DNA of 6,666 nucleotides from Firmicutes bacterium UBA2598 (GCA_002339345.1 DDKM01000056.1:1-6666); one strand, 5' to 3'; numbered from the stretch's first letter, positions 1 to 6,625 are shown. The notes: generated by a model not told the origin, from the sequence alone. Made by a program: numbers and translations.

Positions 1-43
1 ACTTCCCGGCGGGTGAGTTAAAGCCTTCTCCCCCGCCTGTTGC

Positions 44-78
44 GCCAAAAAACAAGCCAGGTTGAATCTTGCCCTGCC
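44..78 (-). terminator. Possible weak terminator after uvrC
   Basis: Reading the minus strand just past the uvrC stop, GCAAG can pair with CTTGT across an 11-base loop (one G-T pair), and a run of six T follows directly. The stem is short, so this is a marginal intrinsic terminator. The TATAAT-like box lies between it and uvrC, so the element could instead belong to a leader of the next gene. Confidence 0.25.
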
Positions 79-87
79 CCCATGCAT

Positions 88-96
88 ATTATACCA
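88..96 (-). promoter_or_regulatory. Extended -10 promoter-like box
   Basis: The minus strand reads TGGTATAAT, a perfect TATAAT with the TGN extension typical of sigma-A promoters that tolerate a poor -35. No good TTGACA match sits 16-18 bases upstream, where the sequence is the end of uvrC. If real, it would start a transcript for a minus-strand gene lying beyond the left edge of the window. The match is short and could be chance. Confidence 0.3.
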
Positions 97-100
97 CAAT

Positions 101-1966
101 TTACCTGCTACCTTGCTGCCTTTGGCCGGCTCCGGCCAGGTATTCCTTGACCCGCTCAGCCAAAGACAGGTTCATGCCATCCACAGCCGCGATGTCTGCC
201 ACTTCTGCTTCCCGCAGACAGGCTACCGAGCCGAACCGCTGCAGTAGGGCCTTTTTCCGGCGGGGGCCGATGCCGGGTATTTCATCCAGAAGGGACTTCT
301 GTTGCCGTTTCCCCCGCAGGTGGCGGTGATAGGTGACGGCAAACCGGTGGGTTTCATCCCGCAGGCGCATCAAAAGGCGTAAACCCTCCGAATCCCGCGG
401 CAGGATGATGGGGTCGGGAAGTCCAGGCCGGAACAGGTATTCCTCCCCCTTGGCCAGCCCGTATACCGGAATTCCCGTCACCCCGCAGGCGGCCATGGCC
501 CGGAGGGCAGCAGACAATTGCCCCTTTCCACCATCAATAATGACCAGGTCCGGCAGGGAGGCAAACCCAGAGGCAGGCTCTTCACCGTCACGGACTTCAC
601 CCGCCCGGCGGAAGCGACGCCCCACCACCTCCGCCATGGCCGCATAATCATCCGGCCCATCCACTGTGCCCACTTTAAACCGCCGGTATTCCGAAGGCTT
701 TGGCCGGCCATCCACGAACACAGCCATGGCCCCCACCTGGTCACTGCCCTGGATATTAGAAATGTCAAAACATTCCACCCGAGACGGCGGGGCCTTCAGT
801 CCCAGCCTTTCCGCCAGTTCTTGCAAAGCTCCGGCAGTCTTGGCACCATCCCTGTTCCTGTCCAGCAGGTACTCCTCCAGCAATAGCATGGCGTTCTTGT
901 GCACCATTTCCACCAGCTTTTGCTTATCTCCTTTCCGGGGAACCCGCAGGTAGACCTTGCTGCCCCGCTTACGGGACAGCCACTCCGCCACCACCTCCCC
1001 GTCCTCCAGTTCATCCCCCAGCAGGATTTCCCTGGGAACGGTATCCACCCTGGCATAGTACTGCTGCACAAAGGCGGTCATGATCGCCGGGCGCGTCATG
1101 TCATCGGTACCGCCCAAGAAGAAATGCTCCCGGCCCACCACCTTTCCCGCCCTGACAAAAAAGACCTGGCCACAGGCTGCCCCCTCCCCCCTGGCCACCG
1201 CCACTACATCCTGATCCTCCAAACCTCCGGTAACGATCTTTTGCTCAGCCAACACTGCCTCCACCGCGCGCAACTGGTCCCGCAAACGGGCGGCCCTTTC
1301 ATACTCCAGGTTTTCCGCCGCCTCCGCCATTCTGGCTTGTAGGCGGGCAACCAGGTCTTCCTGCCGGCCTTCCAGGAACATCAGAATTTCCGCCACCACC
1401 GACCGGTACTGTTCCTCCGAAATCTGCCCGGTACAGGGCGCCGGGCAACGGCCGATATGGGCGTTCAAGCAGGCACGCCCTTGCTGTAATACATGATCGG
1501 TACAAGTACGTACCGGGAACAGCCGCCGCAACAGTTTCAAAGTTTCGTGCATGGCACCGGCCCTGGTATAGGGACCAAAGTACCGGGCTCCGTCCTTTTG
1601 CACCAAGCGGGTAACCAGGATCCGGGGATACCGGTCCTGTACCGTCACTTTCAAGTATGGATAAGTCTTGTCATCCTTCAAATCGATGTTATACCTGGGG
1701 CGGTGTTCCTTGATCAGGTTATTTTCCAAAATGAGTGCTTCCACAGGGGAATCGGTGATAATGTACTCCAGATCCTCCACCTTGGCCACCATGGCCCGAA
1801 CCTTGGCAGAGGGCTGGCCGGAGGGACGGAAATAGGATCGCACCCTGTTTTTCAGCGATGTGGCTTTCCCCACGTAGATAATATTGCCCCGCGAGTCCAG
1901 CATCAGGTAAACCCCTGGCTGGTCAGGCAGACGGTTTATCTTGTCCTCCAGGTGCCCAATGCCCAT
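101..1966 (-). CDS. uvrC: Excinuclease ABC subunit C (UvrC)
   Basis: UvrC makes the 3' and 5' incisions flanking a lesion after UvrA loads UvrB in cytoplasmic nucleotide excision repair. With the start chosen here the protein has 621 residues, close to the usual 590-620. Domains seen in order: an N-terminal GIY-YIG nuclease (GVY at 18-20, YVG at 31-33, conserved Glu about 81 in LILENNLIK); a four-cysteine cluster (C155, C166, C174, C178, ending GRCPAPC) matching the Fe-S cysteines reported for UvrC; a UVR helical hairpin for UvrB binding at about 200-245; an RNase H-like nuclease with D401 (CFDIS), D440 (PDDYAAM), D478 (IIDGGKGQL) and H540 (DETHRF); and a C-terminal tandem helix-hairpin-helix at about 560-610. 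The frame extends 25 codons further upstream (to 2041), but family alignment favours the Met just before the LEDKINRLPDQPGVYLM motif, with a GGGG tract about 9 bases upstream as a modest SD. The gene appears intact with all catalytic residues. uvrA lies upstream on the same strand, but the cobalamin cassette separates them, so they are unlikely to share a simple transcript. Confidence 0.97.
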   Translation of the reverse strand: MGIGHLEDKINRLPDQPGVYLMLDSRGNIIYVGKATSLKNRVRSYFRPSGQPSAKVRAMVAKVEDLEYIITDSPVEALILENNLIKEHRPRYNIDLKDDKTYPYLKVTVQDRYPRILVTRLVQKDGARYFGPYTRAGAMHETLKLLRRLFPVRTCTDHVLQQGRACLNAHIGRCPAPCTGQISEEQYRSVVAEILMFLEGRQEDLVARLQARMAEAAENLEYERAARLRDQLRAVEAVLAEQKIVTGGLEDQDVVAVARGEGAACGQVFFVRAGKVVGREHFFLGGTDDMTRPAIMTAFVQQYYARVDTVPREILLGDELEDGEVVAEWLSRKRGSKVYLRVPRKGDKQKLVEMVHKNAMLLLEEYLLDRNRDGAKTAGALQELAERLGLKAPPSRVECFDISNIQGSDQVGAMAVFVDGRPKPSEYRRFKVGTVDGPDDYAAMAEVVGRRFRRAGEVRDGEEPASGFASLPDLVIIDGGKGQLSAALRAMAACGVTGIPVYGLAKGEEYLFRPGLPDPIILPRDSEGLRLLMRLRDETHRFAVTYHRHLRGKRQQKSLLDEIPGIGPRRKKALLQRFGSVACLREAEVADIAAVDGMNLSLAERVKEYLAGAGQRQQGSR

Positions 1967-2091
1967 CCAGCTTACCCCGCTTAGCGTAATTAGGGGTGAT
2001 CCCCCCCGTATCATCAATAATATCGCCCCAGACCTTTGCATTCAACCGGTGCGGAAATGGCAAGCATGTGAAGATCACTGCAGGATTTGTC

Positions 2092-2121
2092 ATCATATTG
2101 ATAATTTGACATTCCTGTTAA
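2092..2121 (-). promoter_or_regulatory. Candidate sigma-A promoter for uvrC
   Basis: On the minus strand TTAACA (2116-2121, 5 of 6 to TTGACA) and TATGAT (2092-2097, 5 of 6 to TATAAT) are separated by 18 bases. Transcription would begin near 2085, giving a leader of about 120 bases before the chosen uvrC ATG. This fits uvrC having its own promoter, since the divergent cassette separates it from uvrA. No SOS (LexA/DinR) operator of the CGAACN4GTTYG type is evident beside it. It is a consensus match only. Confidence 0.4.
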
Positions 2122-2237
2122 TTGGCTGATTAGCCATTCGGTTGGGTCGCAGAAGTCACCCATTCTGTTTATGGGTAAAATCGTTTACGCGGGGCAGGAA
2201 AATCATCTCACATGCAGAATCAGTTTATTACCAAAAT

Positions 2238-2422
2238 GCCATAAACCACCTGCTGGTGCCCATATGGGAGAATAGGGAAGTCCACCCGCCATGGGCGGTA
2301 AAGGACGCGGTCCCGCCGCTGTAGTAGGGTTTCGAAAACTCGACATACCACTGGCTGTTGCTGGGAAGGTGAGTGAGTAGTTGGCCCTAAGCCAGAAGAC
2401 CTGCCAGGAGGTGCAGTCTTTT
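2238..2422 (+). ncRNA. Cobalamin (B12) riboswitch
   Basis: The conserved elements appear in the right order: GGTGCC at 2255-2260; AGGGAAGTCC at 2274-2283; a P5-like stem GTCC/GGAC (2280-2283 with 2302-2305); the core block GCGGTCCCGCCGCTGT at 2307-2322; a P6-like hairpin GTTT-CGA-AAAC near 2329-2339; CCACTGG at 2348-2354; CTGGGAAGG at 2361-2369; and the B12 box AAGCCAGAAGACCTGCC at 2389-2405. AAGAC (2396-2400) pairs with GTCTT (2416-2420) as the final hairpin. The class senses adenosylcobalamin or related cobalamins and usually represses B12 synthesis or transport genes. The adjacent downstream genes are a probable transporter and a kinase for alpha-ribazole, which agrees with this. The P5 element is unusual: it carries an extra inner stem, CCGCC-AT-GGGCGG. 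Exact ends are approximate. Confidence 0.95.
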
Positions 2423-2463
2423 CAGCCCCCGGGAAAGGGGTGATGGAAGGAGAGGATGATGGT

Positions 2464-2496
2464 AAAGTCCTCCAATTAGGGGGCTTTTATTTTTTT
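2464..2496 (+). terminator. Intrinsic terminator of the riboswitch expression platform
   Basis: AAAG(T)CCTCC at 2464-2473 pairs with GGGGGCTTT at 2479-2487 (nine pairs, one G-T, one bulged T) around the loop AATTA, and a TATTTTTTT tract follows. It sits about 40 bases after the B12 box hairpin and 30 bases before the cblT start, the expected place for transcriptional control. Competing pairings are visible: AGCCCCC (2424-2430) with GGGGGCT (2479-2485), GAGGA (2452-2456) with TCCTC (2468-2472), and GGAGG (2407-2411) with CCTCC (2469-2473). One of these probably forms the antiterminator in the ligand-free state. Which one cannot be decided without folding calculations. Confidence 0.8.
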
Positions 2497-2513
2497 CATA
2501 ATTTATTGATGAT

Positions 2514-2520
2514 GGGAGGA
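2514..2520 (+). promoter_or_regulatory. Ribosome binding site deciding the cblT start
   Basis: GGGAGGA lies directly against the ATG at 2521 (no spacing) but six bases before the ATG at 2527. Normal SD spacing therefore selects 2527. The GTG at 2440 and intervening ATGs in the same frame fall in or before the terminator and are not credible starts. Confidence 0.75.
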
Positions 2521-2526
2521 ATGATC

Positions 2527-3006
2527 ATGTCCACAAAGACAATCGCCCGCATGGGACTTTTCATTGCCTTGAGTGCGGTGGGGGCTTTTCTCAAAATCCC
2601 CAGTCCCACCGGCACCGTAGCCCTGGATTCCGCTCCCGGCTATTTCGCCGCCGCCACCTTTGGCGGGGGTGAGGCAGCCCTGGTCATCGCCCTCGGTCAC
2701 CTGTTATCTTCGGGTATTGTCGGTTTTCCGTTAACCTTGCCCATTCACCTTTTAATCGCCGGAGAAATGGCCGCCCTCGCCTATTTATTCGGTTTTTTGG
2801 TGCGCAGGACCAATGGTTACATTGCGGTTCCTGTTACTGTTTTGGCCAACGGCATCCTGGCACCGCTCTCCATGGTACCTATCTTCGGCTGGCCTTTTTT
2901 CTTGGGAATGGTTGTGCCCCTGCTGGTTGGTTCTCTGTTAAACATCCTGGTGGCATATCTGGGTTTCAGAACTATGGCAAAGGCCGGTGGTAAAATTGCT
3001 GCCTAA
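2527..3006 (+). CDS. cblT: ECF transporter S component, probable alpha-ribazole transporter CblT
   Basis: This is a small, strongly hydrophobic protein of 159 residues, the size of energy-coupling-factor substrate-binding (S) subunits. Five or six membrane segments can be traced: about 7-22, 37-60, 61-78, 78-93, 98-118 and 123-146, with a basic tail (GFRTMAKAGGK). The short polar loop after the first helix (KIPSPTGTVALDSAPGY) and the Gly/Ala-rich following helix resemble S components for vitamins. The membrane role is seen directly from composition. The substrate assignment is inferred from two facts: a cobalamin riboswitch lies immediately upstream, and the next gene, which overlaps it, resembles the alpha-ribazole kinase CblS. 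CblT-CblS is a known Firmicute pair that salvages alpha-ribazole, the nucleoside of 5,6-dimethylbenzimidazole, for the lower ligand of B12. No EcfA/EcfT genes are nearby, so it would use a shared module. Alternatives are a cobalamin, cobinamide or benzimidazole S component. Confidence 0.85.
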   Translation: MSTKTIARMGLFIALSAVGAFLKIPSPTGTVALDSAPGYFAAATFGGGEAALVIALGHLLSSGIVGFPLTLPIHLLIAGEMAALAYLFGFLVRRTNGYIAVPVTVLANGILAPLSMVPIFGWPFFLGMVVPLLVGSLLNILVAYLGFRTMAKAGGKIAA

Positions 3007-3742
3007 TCGCCGGGTACGGGACTTGACCCTGGTGGAAATTGAGGGTATTACCATGGTCATTGCCTGCGATTCCGCCGGGGCAATTGGCCCCAAACCCATG
3101 GACCACCTGAGCGTCCCAGGGGAACTGGTGGGTAAACTCACCACCACCGTTCCCCTGATGGAAGTCATGGCCAGCGGGGCCACCCCGCTGGCCATTGTCA
3201 ACACCCTGAGCGTGGAGATGTACCCCACCGGCACTACCATCCTGGCAGGGATCCGGGAGGCTGTCACCGAAGCTGGTCTCCCCCTCTCGATTATCAACGG
3301 CAGTACCGAGGAAAACATGATCACCAGGCAAACGGGGATTGGCGTAACGGTGATGGGAGTAGCCAAACCCGGTCAACTACGGCTGGGTTCCTCCCATCCC
3401 GGCGATCTGGTCTTTTGCCTGGGCAAACCCCTGGTGGGGCAGGAGGTTTTGGATTATCCAGACCAAGCTGCCGGGATTTGTACCGTACGCCAACTTCTTA
3501 CCATACCCGGAGTACACGAGATCCTTCCCGTGGGCTCCAAGGGAATCGGCTATGAGCTGGAGCAGTTAGCCGGCACTGCAGGACTTGGCTTTACACTACT
3601 GGACACCGCCCAAACCCTGGACCTGCAGAAATCCGCCGGCCCCGCCACCTGTCTACTGGCGAGCGTTGGGAAGGGCGTCTGCCAGAACCAGTTGGCAGGC
3701 CTTGGAATACCGGTTACACCGGTCGCCCGACTGGTAGGGTAG
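2987..3742 (+). CDS. cblS: AIR synthase-related protein, probable alpha-ribazole kinase CblS
   Basis: The 251-residue protein has the layout of the PurM/ThiL/SelD (AIR synthase-like) ATP-binding superfamily. An N-terminal half carries CDSAGAIGPKP (27-37), VPLMEVMASGATPLAIVNTLSVEM (55-78) and NGSTEENM (104-111); a C-terminal half holds glycine-rich segments such as PVGSKGIGYE (181-190). CblS phosphorylates alpha-ribazole to alpha-ribazole 5'-phosphate, which CobS joins to adenosyl-GDP-cobinamide, so cells can bypass CobT. The kinase call rests on family resemblance together with cblT and the B12 riboswitch; HypE or ThiL are less likely because their partner genes are absent. The GTG start at 2987 overlaps cblT by 20 bases, with AAAGG a few bases upstream. 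A TTG at 2996 preceded by GGTGG is an alternative that shortens the protein by three residues. The overlap implies translational coupling and control by the same riboswitch. Confidence 0.85.
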   Translation: MVKLLPNRRVRDLTLVEIEGITMVIACDSAGAIGPKPMDHLSVPGELVGKLTTTVPLMEVMASGATPLAIVNTLSVEMYPTGTTILAGIREAVTEAGLPLSIINGSTEENMITRQTGIGVTVMGVAKPGQLRLGSSHPGDLVFCLGKPLVGQEVLDYPDQAAGICTVRQLLTIPGVHEILPVGSKGIGYELEQLAGTAGLGFTLLDTAQTLDLQKSAGPATCLLASVGKGVCQNQLAGLGIPVTPVARLVG

Positions 3743-3756
3743 AAGGGCGGATGGCC

Positions 3757-3771
3757 AGGGGGACGCTCCCT
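3757..3771. terminator. Weak hairpin between convergent cblS and uvrA
   Basis: AGGGGG pairs with CTCCCT-side bases (six pairs including one G-T) around a three-base loop in the 42-base gap between the two stop codons. No T-run follows on either strand, so it does not meet the usual intrinsic-terminator pattern. It is the only visible candidate for ending either transcript in this gap. Confidence 0.25.
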
Positions 3772-3784
3772 CCTGTTCAAGCCA

Positions 3785-6625
3785 TTATGCAAAGGTAACC
3801 GCCCCTGCCGCCACCAGCGGGCGCAGGAAGCGGCCGGTATGGGAGTGCTCCACTTGCGCCACCTCTTCCGGGGTGCCCTTGGCCACCACCAAGCCGCCCC
3901 CGGCACCACCCTCCGGTCCCAGGTCGATGATGTAGTCCACCGTTTTGATGACATCCAGGTTGTGTTCAATGACCACCACCGTATCTCCGCCCTCCACCAA
4001 GCGCTGCAGGATTTTCAACAGGCGGTGAATATCCGCCATATGCAGGCCGGTGGTAGGCTCATCCAGGATATACATGGTCTTGCCGTTGGTGCGGCGGGAC
4101 AGTTCGGTGGCCAGCTTCACCCGCTGGGCCTCCCCACCGGACAGGGTGGTGGCAGGCTGCCCCAGCCGGATATACCCAAGGCCCACGTCCTGCAGGGTCT
4201 TTAACCGCCGGTGGATGCGGGGAATGGGTTCGAAAAATTCCACTGCCTCATCCACCGTCATGTCCAGCACCTGGGCAATGGTTTTACCCTTGTAACGGAT
4301 GTCCAGGGTTTCCCGGTTGTAGCGCTGACCCTTACACACTTCACAGGGCACATAGACATCGGGCAAAAAGTGCATCTCGATCTTAATGATCCCGTCCCCC
4401 CGGCATGCCTCACACCGGCCACCCTTGACATTAAAACTGAAGCGGCCCGGCTGGTAACCCCTGGCCCTGGCCTCCGGCACCTGGGCAAACACCGCCCTGA
4501 TGTCATCAAAGACACCGGTATAGGTGGCGGGATTGGATCGGGGAGTACGCCCGATGGGGGACTGGTCCACCTCGATGACCTTGTCCAGGTGTTCCATCCC
4601 CTCGATATCATCGTGGTCACCGGGTTTGTGGCGCGCCCCGTTCAAGTGACTGGCCAGTTTCTTGTACAGAATTTCATTGACCAGGGTACTCTTGCCGGAG
4701 CCGGAAACCCCGGTCACACCCACAAAAAGTCCCAAGGGAAACTCCACATCAATGTTTTGTAAATTGTTCTCCCGGGCTCCCTTTATCACCAGCCACTTGC
4801 CATTGCCCCGCCGGCGCACAACGGGGGTGGGGATACCCTTTTGCCCGCTCAGGTACTGGCCAGTGATGGATTCCGGACAGGCTGCAATGTCCGCCGCCGT
4901 ACCGGTGGCAACTACCTGGCCGCCATGGGCACCTGCCCCCGGGCCGATGTCGATGATGTGATCCGCCGCCAGCATGGTTTCCTCGTCGTGCTCCACCACC
5001 AGCACGGTATTGCCCAGATCCCGCAGGTGTTTCAGGGTTTCAATGAGCCGGGCGTTGTCCCGCTGGTGCAGGCCGATGCTGGGCTCATCCAGGATGTAGA
5101 GAACCCCCACCAGGCTGGACCCGATCTGGGTAGCCAGCCGGATGCGCTGGGCCTCACCGCCGGACAGGGTACCCGCCGAACGGCTTAAGGTCAGGTAGTC
5201 CAACCCCACATTAACCAGGAAACCCAGCCGGGAATTGACCTCCTTCAGAATCTGGCGGGCGATCAACTGTTCCCGTTCCGACAGTTCCAGCCGGGCAAAA
5301 AAGTCCTGGGCTGCCCGCACCGACATTTCCGTAACCTGGTGGATGTTCTTCCCCCCCACCAGCACCGCCAGGCTGGCGGGCTTCAGGCGCGCACCCTGGC
5401 AGGCCGGACAGGTGCGGGCGCTCATGTAGGCTTCAAACTCCTCCCGGGCGTGGTCGGACTGGGCCTCCTTGTAACGGCGGGCCAGGTGGGGAATCACCCC
5501 TTCAAAGACGGCCTGGTAGGTGTGGGCATGGCCGGCGGCGGTGATGTGTTTAATGGTGATCTTCTCCCTGCCGGTACCGTACAGGATGACCTGCAGATGG
5601 GCGGGATCCAGTTTGCCCACCGGTGCATCGGGGTCGAAGCCCAGGTGTTCCGCCAGGGATTTCATCAACAACGGGTAGTACATCCCGGTACTGCGGGCAA
5701 AGGGATGGATAGCCCCCTGGTTGATGGACAGCCCCTTGTCCGGGATGACCAGGTCGGGGTCAACCTCCAGTTTAAAACCCAGGCCGGTGCACTCCGGGCA
5801 AGCCCCGTAAGGATTGTTGAAGGAGAACATGCGGGGGGCCAGTTCCGGCAAGCTGATGCCGCACTCCACACAGGCGAACTGCTCGCTGAACACCAGATCC
5901 CCTTCCCCGGCCACATCCACCACCACCGTCCCGCCGGAAAGGCCCAGGGCGGTTTCCAGGGAATCCGCCAGGCGGCGCTGGATGCCCTCCTTCACCACAA
6001 TCCGGTCCACCACCACCTCGATGGTGTGTTTCTTGTTTTTCTCCAGGGCTATGGGCTCCGCCAGTTCCCTGATCTCGCCGTCCACCCGTACCCGGGCATA
6101 ACCTTGCTGGCGGGTATCATCAAACAGCTTCTGGTATTCACCCTTGCGCCCCCGCACCAGGGGAGCCAGCACCTGCAGCCTGGTCCGCTCCGGATAGGTC
6201 ATCAACTGGTCCACCATCTGGGACACCGTTTGCTGGGCGATGGGGCGCTGGCAGTTGGGGCAGTGGGGCCGCCCCACCCGGGCGAACAGCAGGCGCAGGT
6301 AGTCATAAATTTCCGTTACGGTACCCACGGTGGACCGGGGGTTACGGCTGGTTGTCTTCTGGTCAATGGAAATGGCCGGGCTGAGGCCCTCGATGTAATC
6401 TACATCCGGCTTGTCCATTTGTCCCAGGAACTGGCGGGCGTAGGCGGAAAGGGATTCCACATAGCGGCGCTGCCCTTCGGCATAAATGGTATCAAAGGCA
6501 AGGGAGGATTTCCCCGATCCGGACAGGCCGGTGATGACCACCAGCTTGTCACGGGGAATCTCCACATCGATATTTTTCAGGTTGTGTTCCCTGGCCCCCT
6601 TGACCAGGATCCTGTCTTTGGCCAT
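3785..6625 (-). CDS. uvrA: Excinuclease ABC subunit A (UvrA)
   Basis: UvrA is the dimeric ABC-type ATPase that recognises damaged DNA and loads UvrB in nucleotide excision repair. At 946 residues it is full length (E. coli 940). Both nucleotide-binding domains are complete: Walker A GLSGSGKSS at 33-41, signature LSGGEAQR at 487-494, Walker B YILDEPS at 510-516 and H-loop EH at 545-546; then Walker A GVSGSGKST at 639-647, signature LSGGEAQR at 828-835, Walker B MYILDEPTTGLH at 851-862 and EHN at 887-889. Zinc modules: C252/C255 with C276/C279, and C738/C741 with C761/C764. Extra CxxC pairs at C122/C125 and C406/C409 fit the third zinc site known in Bacillus-type UvrA. The UvrB-interacting and insertion regions lie between the first Walker A and signature. 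The ATG at 6623-6625 starts the standard MAKDRILVKGAREHNLKNID N-terminus and is preceded by GGAGG with a seven-base spacer. The gene converges on cblS. uvrB is not in the window and may lie to the right. Confidence 0.98.
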   Translation of the reverse strand: MAKDRILVKGAREHNLKNIDVEIPRDKLVVITGLSGSGKSSLAFDTIYAEGQRRYVESLSAYARQFLGQMDKPDVDYIEGLSPAISIDQKTTSRNPRSTVGTVTEIYDYLRLLFARVGRPHCPNCQRPIAQQTVSQMVDQLMTYPERTRLQVLAPLVRGRKGEYQKLFDDTRQQGYARVRVDGEIRELAEPIALEKNKKHTIEVVVDRIVVKEGIQRRLADSLETALGLSGGTVVVDVAGEGDLVFSEQFACVECGISLPELAPRMFSFNNPYGACPECTGLGFKLEVDPDLVIPDKGLSINQGAIHPFARSTGMYYPLLMKSLAEHLGFDPDAPVGKLDPAHLQVILYGTGREKITIKHITAAGHAHTYQAVFEGVIPHLARRYKEAQSDHAREEFEAYMSARTCPACQGARLKPASLAVLVGGKNIHQVTEMSVRAAQDFFARLELSEREQLIARQILKEVNSRLGFLVNVGLDYLTLSRSAGTLSGGEAQRIRLATQIGSSLVGVLYILDEPSIGLHQRDNARLIETLKHLRDLGNTVLVVEHDEETMLAADHIIDIGPGAGAHGGQVVATGTAADIAACPESITGQYLSGQKGIPTPVVRRRGNGKWLVIKGARENNLQNIDVEFPLGLFVGVTGVSGSGKSTLVNEILYKKLASHLNGARHKPGDHDDIEGMEHLDKVIEVDQSPIGRTPRSNPATYTGVFDDIRAVFAQVPEARARGYQPGRFSFNVKGGRCEACRGDGIIKIEMHFLPDVYVPCEVCKGQRYNRETLDIRYKGKTIAQVLDMTVDEAVEFFEPIPRIHRRLKTLQDVGLGYIRLGQPATTLSGGEAQRVKLATELSRRTNGKTMYILDEPTTGLHMADIHRLLKILQRLVEGGDTVVVIEHNLDVIKTVDYIIDLGPEGGAGGGLVVAKGTPEEVAQVEHSHTGRFLRPLVAAGAVTFA

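Larger units (their letters stand above)
1..100. other. Intergenic tail downstream of uvrC; no gene established
   Basis: This is the stretch between the left edge of the window and the uvrC stop. On the plus strand one frame is open from the edge to a TGA at about 63-65 and would encode a Pro/Lys-rich C-terminal tail (FPAGELKPSPPP...). On the minus strand a frame starting with the ATG at 85-87 stays open to the edge (MHGGRARFNLAC...) but has no ribosome binding site. Neither fragment is recognisable, and both are short enough to be open by chance. The region also carries an A6 run on the plus strand (T6 on the minus strand) and a TATAAT-like box, listed separately. Confidence 0.4.

Noticed and set aside
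1..87. A possible partial gene at the left edge on either strand.
   Set aside because: The fragments are under 30 codons, unrecognisable and lack a supporting ribosome binding site, so no CDS is called.
1493..1984. A 163-codon plus-strand frame antisense to the start of uvrC.
   Set aside because: It overlaps the well-conserved GIY-YIG domain of uvrC, has no family resemblance and shows shadow-frame composition.
2158..2176. A perfect 6-base inverted repeat ACCCAT/ATGGGT with a 7-base loop upstream of the riboswitch, and a smaller TGGCT/AGCCA repeat near 2123-2136.
   Set aside because: Both are short enough for chance; neither has a T-run or matches an operator I recognise. They could only be revisited if they are conserved in relatives.
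2142..2324. A 60-codon plus-strand frame upstream of cblT.
   Set aside because: It runs into the conserved core of the cobalamin riboswitch, so the conservation is explained by RNA structure, and there is no ribosome binding site.
2440..2526. An upstream GTG start that would extend CblT by 29 residues.
   Set aside because: The extension would be encoded by the terminator and U-tract of the riboswitch, and the only good SD is at 2514-2520, serving the ATG at 2527.
2938..3376. Two overlapping minus-strand frames of 134-142 codons antisense to cblS.
   Set aside because: They overlap conserved PurM-like motifs of cblS in other frames, have no SD and resemble no family.
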